This document shows positions 18,250 through 27,029 of a DNA stretch of 64,000 nucleotides, one piece after another. Source of the stretch: Microbacterium azadirachtae (GTDB taxonomy: Bacteria > Actinomycetota > Actinomycetes > Actinomycetales > Microbacteriaceae). Where the stretch lies: contig NZ_JYIT01000079.1 of assembly GCF_000956545.1 (NCBI RefSeq), positions 61,290 to 125,289 of the forward strand, in the 5' to 3' direction. The position numbers were made by a program, and so were the translations under genes. Within the stretch, counting starts at the first letter, position 1. Each line of letters opens with the position of its first letter. Under the pieces are notes generated by a model. It ran no database searches and was not told the origin of the DNA. It worked only from the letters and a program-made list of their open reading frames with translations.

Positions 18250-18261
18250 TGCAAAACTGCA
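18250..18261. promoter_or_regulatory. Possible LysR-type binding site
   Basis: TGCA-AAAC-TGCA lies 3 nt before the LysR gene start and 49 nt before the divergent SDR fragment start. LysR regulators often bind short dyads in such divergent gaps; the match here is weak. Confidence 0.3.
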
Positions 18262-18264
18262 CAT

Positions 18265-19176
18265 ATGGACGCGCACTTCCCCGCACCGCCGCTCAGCGCC
18301 GACGACCTCCTGGTGCTGCTCGCCGTCGCTCGCAGCGGCCGGTTCACGAGCGCCGGCCAGCAACTCGGCCTCAACCACACGACCGTCGCCCGGCGCATCG
18401 CGGCGCTGGAGACCCAGCTCGGCGGCCGCGTGCTCTCCCGCGAGGGCGCGGGCTGGGAGCTCACCCCGCTCGGCTCGCGCGCACTCGCCGCGGCCGAGGG
18501 CGTGGAGCGGGCGCTCGGCCGGCTCGACGATCGCGACGGCGGCCGCATCGGCGGCCTGATCCGGCTCTCCGCGACGGACGGGTTCAGCGGCTTCGTGGCG
18601 GCCCCGGCGATGGCGGCGCTGCGCAGGATCCATCCCGACGTCTCGTTCGAGATCATCACCTCGACTCGGCAGGCCTCCCAGCAGCGCACGGGCGCGGATC
18701 TGGAGGTCGTGGTCGGGCGGCCTCAGGTGCGCCGCGCCCGCGCGATCCACCTGGCCGACTACGCGCTCGGCCTCTACGCCAGCCGAGAGTGGCTGCGCAC
18801 GCATCCCGCTCCGCAGGATCCTGCCGAGCTGGCGGGGCAGCCGCTCGTCTACTTCATCGAGTCGATGCTGCACGTCGACTCCCTGGACGACGCACGCCGG
18901 GCGGTGCCGGGCATGGTGGACTCGGTCGCGAGCACCAACGTCTACGTGCACGTCGACGCGACGCGCGGCGGAGCCGGATACGGGCTGCTCCCCGCGTTCC
19001 TCGCCGACCGTCACGACGACCTCGTGCGTGTGCTGCCCGACCGGATCGACGAACGGCTGCCCTACTGGCTCATCGCCCGCCCCGAGGCGCTGAACCAGCC
19101 GGCGATCGCGGCGTTCCTGGAGGCGCTGCAGGCCCGGCTCCGCGAGATCCGCCCGCAGCTCCTCGGCGAGCGCTGA
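18265..19176 (+). CDS. LysR family transcriptional regulator
   Basis: The protein has 303 residues from the ATG at 18265. The N-terminal helix-turn-helix is DDLLVLLAVARSGRFTSAGQ followed by HTTVARRIAALETQLGGRVL, as in LysR proteins. The effector domain follows from about residue 90 (LIRLSATDGFSGFVAAPAM). LysR genes usually control the divergent neighbour; here that neighbour is a truncated SDR gene, so the regulator may have lost its local target. The gap of 63 bases holds a TGCA dyad. Confidence 0.92.
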   Translation: MDAHFPAPPLSADDLLVLLAVARSGRFTSAGQQLGLNHTTVARRIAALETQLGGRVLSREGAGWELTPLGSRALAAAEGVERALGRLDDRDGGRIGGLIRLSATDGFSGFVAAPAMAALRRIHPDVSFEIITSTRQASQQRTGADLEVVVGRPQVRRARAIHLADYALGLYASREWLRTHPAPQDPAELAGQPLVYFIESMLHVDSLDDARRAVPGMVDSVASTNVYVHVDATRGGAGYGLLPAFLADRHDDLVRVLPDRIDERLPYWLIARPEALNQPAIAAFLEALQARLREIRPQLLGER

Positions 19177-19231
19177 CCGCGGCGCCCCGATCGGCGTGCG
19201 CGGGCGAGTGCGCGGTGGCACTCTGGTGTCC

Positions 19232-19708
19232 ATGAAGACCCTGCTCCTGGCCCGTCACGCCAAGTCCGACTGGGACGTGGCGGGCCTGCGCGATCACGAC
19301 CGGCCGCTGAACGCGCGCGGCCTCAGGGACGCCCCCGCGATGGCCCGGCGACTGCGCGACGAGGGCGTGAGCCTGCAGCGCGTCGTCTCGAGCACGGCCG
19401 TCCGCGCCCGGCGGACGGCCGAGGAGTACGCGGCGGCCTTCGCGCTCCCGGTGGTCGAGGAGCCCGACCTCTACGCGGCCCACGCCGCACGGATCCTGCG
19501 GGTCGCCGCCGCCCTGCCCGACGACGCGGACGTCGCGATGCTCGTCGGCCACAACCCCGGGATGACGGACGCGGTGGCCGAGCTGACCGGATCCTGGGTC
19601 GAGTTCCCGACCTGCGCGGTCGCCGAATGCACGATCGACATCGGATCCTGGGCCGAGCTGATCGAGGGATCCGGCCGCTTGCGCCGCCTGCGCACCCCGC
19701 ACGACTGA
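19232..19708 (+). CDS. SixA-like histidine phosphatase
   Basis: The protein has 158 residues from the ATG at 19232. It carries the RHG-type signature as LLARHAKSDW (phosphorylated histidine), the arginine in VSSTAVRARRTAEEY, and the second histidine in MLVGHNPGMTDAV. Short length and the missing inserted domain match SixA, which dephosphorylates phosphohistidine on phosphotransfer proteins. The true partner is unknown, and broader histidine phosphatase activity cannot be excluded. Confidence 0.88.
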   Translation: MKTLLLARHAKSDWDVAGLRDHDRPLNARGLRDAPAMARRLRDEGVSLQRVVSSTAVRARRTAEEYAAAFALPVVEEPDLYAAHAARILRVAAALPDDADVAMLVGHNPGMTDAVAELTGSWVEFPTCAVAECTIDIGSWAELIEGSGRLRRLRTPHD

Positions 19709-19718
19709 CGCCCCGGAT

Positions 19719-19805
19719 CCGCCGAAACCCCCACGTCGCACCCAGACCCCCCCTACGGCCACGCACCGGCGTGGAGGTTTCGGCGCTCTGCGGGGGTTTC
19801 GGCGG
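19719..19805. repeat. Inverted repeat of CCGCCGAAACCCCC with a third partial copy
   Basis: CCGCCGAAACCCCC at 19719-19732 is exactly complementary to 19792-19805. A near-copy GTGGAGGTTTCGGCG lies at 19771-19785. The unit resembles a REP-type palindromic element in the gap between the convergent sixA-like and rlmN genes. Confidence 0.7.
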
Positions 19806-19848
19806 AAGTGGACGGCCAGAGACGGCCGGCCGCGAGCCCGGACCCGGG

Positions 19849-21102
19849 TCAGGCCATCGCGGCGGCGGCGGCCTCGTCCTCGGTGGTGGCGACGAGCTGG
19901 CCGCACGCGCCGTCGATCTCCTTGCCGCGGGTGTCGCGCAGGGTCGTGGGGATGCCGGCGTCGTTGAGGCGACGCACGAACTCGTCCTGCACGTCCTTCT
20001 CCGACGCGGTCCAGATGGATCCGGGCGTCGGGTTCAGCGGGATCGGGTTCACGTGCACCCAGCCGCGACCGCGGGCGTTGAGCTTCTCCGCCAGCAGGTC
20101 GGCGCGCCACGGGTGGTCGTTCATGTCCTTGATGAGCGCGTACTCGATCGAGACCCGGCGGCCGGTCTTCTCGAAGTAGCCGCGTGCGGCGTCGAGCGCC
20201 TCGTCGACCTTCCACCGCGAGTTCACCGGGATGAGCTCGTCGCGCAGCTGGTCGTCCGGCGCGTGCAGCGACAGCGCGAAGGTGACCGGGATGTCCTCGT
20301 CCGCGAGCTTGTTGATGGCCGGGACGAGCCCGACCGTCGACACGGTGATGCCGCGGGCGCTCATGCCGAGCCCCTCTGGCTGCGGGGCGATCATGACGCG
20401 CACGGCGTCCATCACCCGCTTGTAGTTGGCCAGCGGCTCGCCCATGCCCATGAAGACGATGTTGCTGACGCGCTCCATCGAATGGTCGTCGGCCTTCTTG
20501 CCGCCCAGCCCGCCTTCGGCGATGAGGCGGTTCGCGCGCACGATCTGCTCGACGATCTCCGCCGTCGACATGTTGCGCGTGAGTCCCGCCTGCCCGGTGG
20601 CACAGAACGGGCAGTTCATGCCGCAGCCGGCCTGGCTCGACACGCAGAGCGTGATGCGGCCCGGGTAGCGCATCAGCACGGACTCGACGAGCGCACCGTC
20701 GTGCAGCCGCCAGAGGAACTTGATCGTGTCACCGCGGTCGGTCTCCAGACGTCGCACCTCGGTGAGCAGCGGCGGGAGCATGCCGGCGACGAGCTCGTCT
20801 CGCTGCCCCGCAGGCAGGTCGGTCATGTGCGCGGGATCCGACGTGTAGTGCGTGAAGTAGTGCGTCGCGAGCTGCTTCGCGCGGAAGCCGGGCAGTCCCA
20901 GCTCCTTCACCTTCTCGACGCGCTCGGCAGGCGTGAGGTCGGCGAGGTGCACGGGCGGCTTGCCCCGCTTGGGACTGGCGAACTGCAGGAGCGGACGCCC
21001 CTCGGCGTCCTTCTTCTGCGTCCATCCTTCGGTGGCGGGGCGCACCTGGGCGGTGCGCTTCGCGGGCGCGCCGGAGCGGGCGGACGCAGGAGTGTCGGAC
21101 AT
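19849..21102 (-). CDS. rlmN: 23S rRNA (adenine-2503-C2)-methyltransferase RlmN
   Basis: The protein has 417 residues. The radical SAM motif is [11 protein letters not shown] (CxxxCxxC), binding the 4Fe-4S cluster. [14 protein letters not shown] and ISVSTVG-type SAM-binding segments follow (here [15 protein letters not shown]). The C-terminal [14 protein letters not shown] carries the methylation cysteine. It methylates A2503 of 23S rRNA and A37 of some tRNAs. The first 45 residues are a charged extension. It is a single-gene unit divergent from the L7/L12-like gene. Confidence 0.97.
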   Translation of the reverse strand: MSDTPASARSGAPAKRTAQVRPATEGWTQKKDAEGRPLLQFASPKRGKPPVHLADLTPAERVEKVKELGLPGFRAKQLATHYFTHYTSDPAHMTDLPAGQRDELVAGMLPPLLTEVRRLETDRGDTIKFLWRLHDGALVESVLMRYPGRITLCVSSQAGCGMNCPFCATGQAGLTRNMSTAEIVEQIVRANRLIAEGGLGGKKADDHSMERVSNIVFMGMGEPLANYKRVMDAVRVMIAPQPEGLGMSARGITVSTVGLVPAINKLADEDIPVTFALSLHAPDDQLRDELIPVNSRWKVDEALDAARGYFEKTGRRVSIEYALIKDMNDHPWRADLLAEKLNARGRGWVHVNPIPLNPTPGSIWTASEKDVQDEFVRRLNDAGIPTTLRDTRGKEIDGACGQLVATTEDEAAAAAMA

Positions 21103-21212
21103 GTCTTCCAGGGTAGGGCCTTGCAGGTGCGAAGGTCCTGGATGCCGTGTCCTGACGGGTGCACGACGGACCGCTGGAGGCGCGCGCCGCCACGGCCCCG
21201 TACCCTGGCGGC

Positions 21213-21746
21213 ATGGAGCTGTGGATCTGGATCCTTCTCGCCGTCGTGATCGCCGCCCTGCTCGTCGTGATCGTCACGACGATGCGCGCGATCCGCCCGA
21301 AGGCGCCGGGGCCGCTCGACGCGGGCGTGGCCGCGCCCTCCCTCGCATCGCCCGCCCGGCCGCTGTCAGCGCGCGATCCGCGCCCGGCGCCGCCGGCCGC
21401 GCTGACGCCCGCGGTCACCGCCCGGATCGACGCACTGGTCGCCGCCGAGCAGCGGATCTCGGCGATCAAGGTGCTCCGCGAGGCGAGCGGGCTCTCCCTG
21501 CGCGAGGCGAAGGACCGGATCGACACATGGACGCCGTCCGCCCCTGCCGTCCGCCCGGCGGTCACGCCGCCGTACCCGCAGGCCGGGTCGGCGTCCGACG
21601 CGCTGGCACGCCTCTCCCCCGAGGTGCGCGCAGAGATCGGCCGCCTGGTCGCCGCGGACCAGAAGATCTCGGCGATCAAGCTGCTGCGCGAGGCGACGGG
21701 TCTCGGCCTGAAGGACTCCAAGGACGCCGTCGACGCCTGGCGCTGA
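21213..21746 (+). CDS. Membrane-anchored protein with two L7/L12 C-terminal-like domains
   Basis: The protein has 177 residues: an N-terminal membrane anchor (residues about 2-26, [20 protein letters not shown]), a Pro/Ala linker, then two copies of a helix-strand-helix unit, [22 protein letters not shown] (first) and [20 protein letters not shown] (second). The units match the ribosomal L7/L12 C-terminal domain fold, which binds translation GTPases. Here the domain faces the cytoplasm from the membrane. The function is not known to me. A TACCCT box lies 6 nt before the ATG, with no Shine-Dalgarno. Confidence 0.8.
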   Translation: MELWIWILLAVVIAALLVVIVTTMRAIRPKAPGPLDAGVAAPSLASPARPLSARDPRPAPPAALTPAVTARIDALVAAEQRISAIKVLREASGLSLREAKDRIDTWTPSAPAVRPAVTPPYPQAGSASDALARLSPEVRAEIGRLVAADQKISAIKLLREATGLGLKDSKDAVDAWR

Positions 21747-21791
21747 TCGCGCACGGAGGAGATCCGGCCGAAGGCGCCGATCGCGCCGTGC

Positions 21792-23162
21792 TCAGTGCCG
21801 CCCGGTGACGACGTCGGCGATGCGGGCGATCGGCGAGGTGGTCGCCCTTCCCGCCGCCTCGGCCCGGTCGGCCATGCCGTACGCGGCGTACAGGCCCGTC
21901 GTCGCGATCCAGCGCAGCGGCTCGGGCTCCCACCGGCGCACCCGGTGGTTCACCCAGGGGAGCCCGACGATCTCGGAGTCGTGCTCCAGGATGAGGTCGG
22001 CGATCGTGCGCCCGGCGAGGTTGGTCGCCGTCACCCCGGTGCCCACATAGCCGCCGCCCCAGGCGATGCCGGTGCGCCGGTCGAGGCCGACCGTGGCCGC
22101 CCAGTCGCGGGGCACCCCCAGCACCCCCGACCAGGCGTGCTCGATCGCGGCGCCGGCCGTGGCGGGGAAGAACCGGTGCAGGATACCCTCGAGCGTCTGC
22201 ACCGTGGACAGCGGCGTCCTGCCGTCGGTGTCGGTGCGGGATCCGTACCGGTAGGGCTTGCCGCGGCCTCCGATCGCGATCCGGTCGTCCGCGGTGCGCT
22301 GGGCGTACATGTACACGTGCGCGAAGTCGCCGAGCACCTCGCCGCCGCTCCAGCGCAGCTCGTCCCACACGGCGGCGGGCAGCGGCTCGGTCGCGATGAG
22401 GGAGGAGTTCATCGGCAGCCACACCCGGTGCAGGCCCTTGAGGTTCGCGGTGAAGCCCTCGGTGGCGCGCACGATGTGCTCCGCCGCGACCGTGCCGTGG
22501 TCGGTGGTCAGCCGGCGCGGCGCGATCTCCTGCACGGTGGTGCGCTCGTAGATCTCGACGCCGAGGCGCTCGACCGCGTCCGCGAGTCCCGCCACGAGCC
22601 GGGCGGGCTGGATCCGGGCGGCGTGCGGATGCCACACCGCCGCGCGGGTGTCGCGCACGGCGATCCTCGCCGTCGCCTCCGCCGCTTCGAGCACCGTGAG
22701 GTCCGTGTGCCGCCACGCCCGTTCCTCCGCGGCGAAGGCACGCAGCCGCGCCTCCTGCGCGGGCGTGCGGGCGACCGTGAACTCGCCGCCCTTCACGATG
22801 TCCGCATCGATGCCCTCTGCAGCGGCGACCCGGATCACCTCGTCGACGGTCTCGTTCATCGCCCGCTGGAACCGTTCGGCGGCGTCGCGACCGTGACCGG
22901 ATGCGTACCGCTCCCGCCCTCCGGTGATCGAGTTCGTCAGCCACCCGCCGTTGCGGCCGGAGGCCCCGTACCCGGCATGCCGCTGCTCGATGACCGCGAT
23001 CCGCAGCGCCGGACGCGCCTTCTTCAGGTAGTACGCGGTCCACAGACCCGTGTACCCCGCGCCCACCACGGCCACGTCGACCGTCAGATCGCCGGGGAGC
23101 TCCGGACGCGGCGTCGGCGCGCCGATCTCGTGCCACCAGTGCGAGACGTCTCCGTTGAGCAT
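21792..23162 (-). CDS. FAD-dependent oxidoreductase, DAO/PuuB-like amine oxidase
   Basis: The protein has 456 residues. The FAD-binding start is VDVAVVGAGYTGLWTAYYL (residues about 27-45), followed by the ATG-motif-like YGASGRNGGW. A late FAD contact is WGGGYVGTGVTATNLAGRTI. This wording matches the gamma-glutamylputrescine oxidase/glycine oxidase-like group of the DAO family, which oxidises primary or secondary amines. The preferred amine cannot be told. The gene is divergent from the ankyrin lipoprotein with 106 bases between. Confidence 0.88.
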   Translation of the reverse strand: MLNGDVSHWWHEIGAPTPRPELPGDLTVDVAVVGAGYTGLWTAYYLKKARPALRIAVIEQRHAGYGASGRNGGWLTNSITGGRERYASGHGRDAAERFQRAMNETVDEVIRVAAAEGIDADIVKGGEFTVARTPAQEARLRAFAAEERAWRHTDLTVLEAAEATARIAVRDTRAAVWHPHAARIQPARLVAGLADAVERLGVEIYERTTVQEIAPRRLTTDHGTVAAEHIVRATEGFTANLKGLHRVWLPMNSSLIATEPLPAAVWDELRWSGGEVLGDFAHVYMYAQRTADDRIAIGGRGKPYRYGSRTDTDGRTPLSTVQTLEGILHRFFPATAGAAIEHAWSGVLGVPRDWAATVGLDRRTGIAWGGGYVGTGVTATNLAGRTIADLILEHDSEIVGLPWVNHRVRRWEPEPLRWIATTGLYAAYGMADRAEAAGRATTSPIARIADVVTGRH

Positions 23163-23253
23163 GCGAGGGTTTCCTTCGTCGGGTCGCGATCGGCGACGTC
23201 GCCGGATCCGCTCGATTCTACGGACCCGCCCTCAGCCGAGACGCGGACTCAAG

Positions 23254-23263
23254 TGGTATACCA
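23254..23263. promoter_or_regulatory. Perfect palindrome TGGTATACCA over the -10 of the ankyrin lipoprotein gene
   Basis: TGGTATACCA is a 10-bp palindrome like GntR-type operators. Its TATACC core is 6 nt from the ATG at 23269, the spacing of leaderless -10 boxes in this window, so a bound protein would block transcription. Confidence 0.5.
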
Positions 23264-23268
23264 TTTAT

Positions 23269-24036
23269 ATGCCCTCCTCCGCGTCCTCCCGCACCCGCGC
23301 CGCCCGCGCGGTCGCCGGGCTCGGCGCTGCCGCGGTGCTGCTCGCCGGATGCACGACGACGGCCACGGAGCCCTTCGCGACCGTCACCAGCACACCGCCG
23401 GCGACCGCAGCCCCGTCCCCTGCCGCATCGAGAACCGAGGCCGAGATGACCACCCTGAACTCCCGCCTGTTCGACGCCGCGTCCGCCGGAGACGCCGACG
23501 CGGTGCGCACGGCGATCGCCGCCGGCGCCGACCTCGAGGCGCGCGGCGCGGGAGGGATGACGCCGCTCGTCGCCGCCACCAAGGGGAACCGGATCGAGGC
23601 GGCGCTCGCCCTCATCGACGCCGGCGCGGACGTGAACGCCAAGGACGACATCGTCGACTCGGCGTACCTCTCTGCGGGTGCGCGCGGCCACGACGAGATC
23701 CTGCGCGCGACGCTCGCGCACGGGGCCGATCTGCGCAGCACGAATCGCTACGGCGGGACCGCGCTGATCCCCGCGTCAGAGCGCGGCCATCTACAGACCG
23801 TCAGGATCCTGCTCGCCGCGGGCGTGGATCCGAATCACGTCAACAACCTGCACTGGACCGCGCTGCACGAGGCGATCGTGCTCGGCGACGGCTCGGCCGT
23901 GTACGCCGAGATCGTGCGCGCGCTCGTCGCCGGCGGCGCCGATGTCACGATCCGCGACGGCGACGGCGTGCTGCCGCGCGACCTCGCCGCCTCGCGCGGC
24001 TACCGCGAGATCGTCGCGGCGATCGACGCGGCCTGA
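23269..24036 (+). CDS. Ankyrin-repeat lipoprotein
   Basis: The protein has 255 residues. The start is a lipoprotein signal with lipobox VLLAGC near residue 27, then a Thr/Ser/Pro/Ala linker, then about six ankyrin repeats from residue about 63 (LFDAASAGDADAVRTAIAAGADLE, the next ones GGMTPLVAATKGN and YGGTALIPASERGH). Repeats end at the C-terminus. It would be anchored outside the cytoplasmic membrane and bind a protein partner. Related secreted ankyrin proteins often pair with catalases or other enzymes, but no such neighbour is present. No ribosome site is visible; translation is probably leaderless. Confidence 0.85.
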   Translation: MPSSASSRTRAARAVAGLGAAAVLLAGCTTTATEPFATVTSTPPATAAPSPAASRTEAEMTTLNSRLFDAASAGDADAVRTAIAAGADLEARGAGGMTPLVAATKGNRIEAALALIDAGADVNAKDDIVDSAYLSAGARGHDEILRATLAHGADLRSTNRYGGTALIPASERGHLQTVRILLAAGVDPNHVNNLHWTALHEAIVLGDGSAVYAEIVRALVAGGADVTIRDGDGVLPRDLAASRGYREIVAAIDAA

Positions 24037-24051
24037 TCCGGACGGACGGCG

Positions 24052-24092
24052 GAGGATCCGGCTGCTCCGCGTGCTCGGGAGGCCGGATCCTC
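24052..24092. terminator. Bidirectional terminator hairpin
   Basis: An 11-bp perfect stem (GAGGATCCGGC at 24052-24062 with its complement at 24082-24092) with a 19-base loop separates the ankyrin gene from the convergent SDR gene. Confidence 0.75.
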
Positions 24093-24097
24093 GATGC

Positions 24098-24940
24098 TCA
24101 GTCCAGGAAGATGTCCGGGAACAGCTGGTCGTCGGGGGTGCCGGGCACGGCCGCATAGCGGGAGAAGTCGGTGACCCCCTCGGCCTCGAGCACGTCCTCC
24201 ACGATGAGCGTCTGGCCGGTGTACTCGCGCGCGGGCTTCGTCAGCACCGCGTAGGCGGCGTCGGCGTAGACCTCGGGCGTGCGGCTGACCTTCATCATCC
24301 GGTCGCCGCCGAGCGCGAACTGCACCGCGGCCGTCGCGATCGTGGTCCGCGGCCACAGCGTGTTCGCGGCGATGCCGGCGTCGGCGAACTCGGCCGCGAG
24401 ACCCAGGGTCGTCATCGTCATGCCGTACTTCGCCAGCGTGTAGCCCGTGTGCGCGCCCAGCCAGCGCGGCGTGAGGTTCAACGGCGGCGAGAGCGAGAGG
24501 ATGTGCGGGTTCGGGGCGTCCTTCAGCACCGGGACCGCCGCGCGCGACAGCATGAACGTGCCGCGCACGTTGACGTCCTGCATCAGGTCGTACTTCTTCG
24601 CGGCCAGGTCGAGGGATCCGGACAGATCGATCACGCTCGCGTTGTTGACGACGACGTCGATGCCGCCGAACTCGCCCTGCGTCTTCATCACGGCGTCGAT
24701 CACGCTCTCGTCGTCGCGCACGTCGCCGACGATCGGCAGCGCCTGGCCGCCGGCTGCGCGGATCTGCTCCGCCGCCGAGTGCACGGTGCCCTCGAGCTTC
24801 GGATGCGGGGTGTCCGTCTTCGCGAGCAGCGCGATGTTGGCGCCGTCGGCGGCCGCCCGGAGGGCGATCGCGAGGCCGATGCCCCGGCTGCCGCCCGACA
24901 TCAGGATGGTCTTCCCCGCGAGGGGCTTGTTCTCGGTCAT
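24098..24940 (-). CDS. SDR family oxidoreductase, HSDL2-like
   Basis: The protein has 280 residues. The cofactor motif is MSGGSRGIGLAIALRAA, and the catalytic set is Ser in ILSLSPPLNL and Tyr-Lys in GYTLAKYGM. The KTDTPHPKLEGTVHSAAEQI block is characteristic of the hydroxysteroid dehydrogenase-like 2 group, linked with fatty acid metabolism. It lies 52 bases downstream of another SDR gene on the same strand, and the pair probably forms an operon for beta-oxidation-type chemistry. Confidence 0.88.
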   Translation of the reverse strand: MTENKPLAGKTILMSGGSRGIGLAIALRAAADGANIALLAKTDTPHPKLEGTVHSAAEQIRAAGGQALPIVGDVRDDESVIDAVMKTQGEFGGIDVVVNNASVIDLSGSLDLAAKKYDLMQDVNVRGTFMLSRAAVPVLKDAPNPHILSLSPPLNLTPRWLGAHTGYTLAKYGMTMTTLGLAAEFADAGIAANTLWPRTTIATAAVQFALGGDRMMKVSRTPEVYADAAYAVLTKPAREYTGQTLIVEDVLEAEGVTDFSRYAAVPGTPDDQLFPDIFLD

Positions 24941-24992
24941 GTCTTCCTCGGGTTCGTGGGTGTCTCGCCGTGCGCCGCGGGTGCGGATCCGG

Positions 24993-25754
24993 TCATCTCG
25001 GGGCCATGCGGATGGCGCCGTCGAGGCGGATCGTCTCGCCGTTGAGGTAGCCGTTCTCGACGATCTGCTGCACGAGCGACGCGTACTCGTCGGGACGACC
25101 GAGACGGGCCGGGTACGGCACCTGCTCGCCCAGGGAGTCCTGCGCCGCCTGCGGCAGGCCCGCGAGCATCGGCGTCTCCATGATCCCGGGGGCGATCGTG
25201 CACACGCGGATCCCGTAGCGGGCGAGCTCCCGGGCGATCGGCAGCGTCATCGCGTGCACGCCGCCCTTGGACGCCGAGTACGCCGGCTGTCCGATCTGCC
25301 CGTCGAAGGCCGCGACGCTGGCCGTGTTGACGATGACCCCGCGATCCCCTCCCTCGGCGGGCTCGTTCGCCGCGATGACGGCGGAGGCCTGCGAGATGAC
25401 GTTGAACGTGCCGACGAGGTTGATCCGGATGATCCGCTCGAAGGCGGCGAGATCGGCCGGGTTGCCGTCGCGGTCCAGCACCTTCGCGGGCGGCGCGATG
25501 CCCGCGCAGTTCACCACGATGCGCAGCGGGGCCGCGGCCTGCGCGGCGGCGACGGCCGCCGCGACCTCCTCGGCACTGGTGACGTCGGCCGGGGCGAAGA
25601 CGCCGCCGAGCTCCGCGGCGATGTCCGCGCCCTGCGACGAGGGCAGGTCGACGATGGTGACGGTCGCCCCCGCGGCGGCGAGGCGACGGGCGGTGGCGAG
25701 GCCGAGCCCCGAGGCGCCACCGGTGACGAGAGCTCCGGATCCTGCGATCTGCAT
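24993..25754 (-). CDS. 3-hydroxyacyl-CoA dehydrogenase, SDR type (HSD10-like)
   Basis: The protein has 253 residues from an ATG preceded by GGAGGGG. It shows [20 protein letters not shown] for NAD binding, VNCAG, and catalytic Ser and Tyr-Lys in [23 protein letters not shown]. The [14 protein letters not shown] segment is typical of type II 3-hydroxyacyl-CoA dehydrogenases, which oxidise 3-hydroxyacyl-CoA in fatty acid or branched-chain degradation. A perfect GGAACAG/CTGTTCC dyad lies just upstream of its ribosome site, which suggests control by a TetR-type repressor encoded elsewhere. Confidence 0.9.
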   Translation of the reverse strand: MQIAGSGALVTGGASGLGLATARRLAAAGATVTIVDLPSSQGADIAAELGGVFAPADVTSAEEVAAAVAAAQAAAPLRIVVNCAGIAPPAKVLDRDGNPADLAAFERIIRINLVGTFNVISQASAVIAANEPAEGGDRGVIVNTASVAAFDGQIGQPAYSASKGGVHAMTLPIARELARYGIRVCTIAPGIMETPMLAGLPQAAQDSLGEQVPYPARLGRPDEYASLVQQIVENGYLNGETIRLDGAIRMAPR

Positions 25755-25768
25755 CAGCCCCTCCTTCT

Positions 25769-25784
25769 GGAACAGCACTGTTCC
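25769..25784. promoter_or_regulatory. Perfect dyad GGAACAG-CA-CTGTTCC
   Basis: A 7-2-7 inverted repeat lies 15-30 nt upstream of the SDR start at 25754 and next to its Shine-Dalgarno sequence. It has the form of a TetR-family operator. No TetR gene is adjacent. Confidence 0.6.
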
Positions 25785-25883
25785 GTCAAACCTGCAACTG
25801 AGTCTCAGTTTACGTGAGTCTGCGTCTCACGGAGACGCGGATCCGCATTCGCGCGGACGGCGAAGCGGGTGTTTGCTGAGCAC

Positions 25884-26249
25884 ATGGACATTCGTCTCAA
25901 GCGAGCCTATGACGCCACGGCCCCGGATGACGGGTTCCGCGTGCTCGTGGACCGGCTCTGGCCCCGGGGCGTCTCGAAGGAGCGCGCTGCGATCGACCTG
26001 TGGGCGAAGGACACGGCGCCGTCGCCGCCGCTGCGCACCGCCTGGCACCACGCCCCTCCGACGGAGTGGGCGGCGTATGCCGACCGGTACCGCGACGAGC
26101 TCGCGCACGAGGCGGCTCCCGCCCTCGCCGCGCTCGCGGACACGCTCCGCCCGCAGCCGGTGGTGACGCTGGTCTACGCCGCGCACGACCCGGTGCACAA
26201 CCACGCCGTGGTGCTCACCCAGGCGCTGCGCGCCGCGCTCGGCGACTGA
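25884..26249 (+). CDS. DUF488 family protein
   Basis: The protein has 121 residues. It carries the DUF488 hallmarks RVLVDRLWPRGVSKERAAID near the start, LWAKDTAPS, and the LVYAAHDPVHNHAVVL block. The family is widespread and uncharacterised in detail. The ATG at 25884 has no strong ribosome site. The gene ends 22 bases before the kinase gene, so the two may share a transcript. Confidence 0.88.
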   Translation: MDIRLKRAYDATAPDDGFRVLVDRLWPRGVSKERAAIDLWAKDTAPSPPLRTAWHHAPPTEWAAYADRYRDELAHEAAPALAALADTLRPQPVVTLVYAAHDPVHNHAVVLTQALRAALGD

Positions 26250-26271
26250 TGCTCACCGGCAGGATGGATCC

Positions 26272-26997
26272 ATGAGCATCCCGGCCGTCGACCTGCCCGT
26301 GCCGGAGCGGGTGCGGGCGCTCGCCGGGTCCGCGGCGCTCACGCCGGTGTGGGAGAACGGGATCGGCGGGCTCACGTTCCGCACCGATGACGGCCGGTTC
26401 ATCAAGTGGGGCCCGCGCCATCTCGAGAGCACCATGCGCGCCGAGGCGGAGCGGATGGTGTGGGCGCGCACGTGGACGCGGGTGCCCGCGGTGCTCGCGC
26501 ACGGCGAGGACGAGCGCCACGAATGGCTCGTGACCGCCGCGCTCCCGGGGCGCAGCGCGGTGGAGCCGCACTGGATCGCGCGCCCGGAGGCGGCGGTGCG
26601 CGGCGTCGGCGCCGCCCTGCGCGCCCTGCACGATGCGCTCCCCGCGGCGCAGTGCCCGTGGAGCTGGGACGTGCCCGAGCGACTCGCGAACGCCGCCCGG
26701 CGCGGAGTCGTCGTGCCGCCGGCGCTGCACGAACGGCCGCCGGTCGACCGGCTCGTGGTCTGCCACGGCGACGCATGCGTGCCGAACACCCTGCTGGACG
26801 ACCGGGGCCGCGGCGTCGCGCACGTCGACCTCGCCGCGCTCGGCGTCGCGGACCGATGGGCCGACATCGCGGTCGCCTCGATGAGCACCGAGTGGAACTA
26901 CGGGCCCGGGTACGAGGAACTGCTCATCGAGGCCTACGGCGTCGCCCCGGATCCGGAGCGCCTCGCCTACTACCGCGATCTCTGGAACGCGACCTGA
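26272..26997 (+). CDS. Aminoglycoside 3'-phosphotransferase-like kinase
   Basis: The protein has 241 residues. The catalytic loop is VCHGDACVPNTLLDD and the metal-binding segment is HVDLAALGVADRWADIAVAS, both characteristic of APH(3') enzymes. The N-terminal lobe has FIKWGP as the ATP-binding lysine region. It is slightly shorter than acquired resistance APH enzymes (about 265 residues), and a chromosomal actinobacterial homologue may phosphorylate another small molecule. Nothing around it indicates mobility. Confidence 0.85.
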   Translation: MSIPAVDLPVPERVRALAGSAALTPVWENGIGGLTFRTDDGRFIKWGPRHLESTMRAEAERMVWARTWTRVPAVLAHGEDERHEWLVTAALPGRSAVEPHWIARPEAAVRGVGAALRALHDALPAAQCPWSWDVPERLANAARRGVVVPPALHERPPVDRLVVCHGDACVPNTLLDDRGRGVAHVDLAALGVADRWADIAVASMSTEWNYGPGYEELLIEAYGVAPDPERLAYYRDLWNAT

Positions 26998-27029
26998 CGG
27001 ATCCGGATCCGGGAGGCGCGGAGGCGGCC

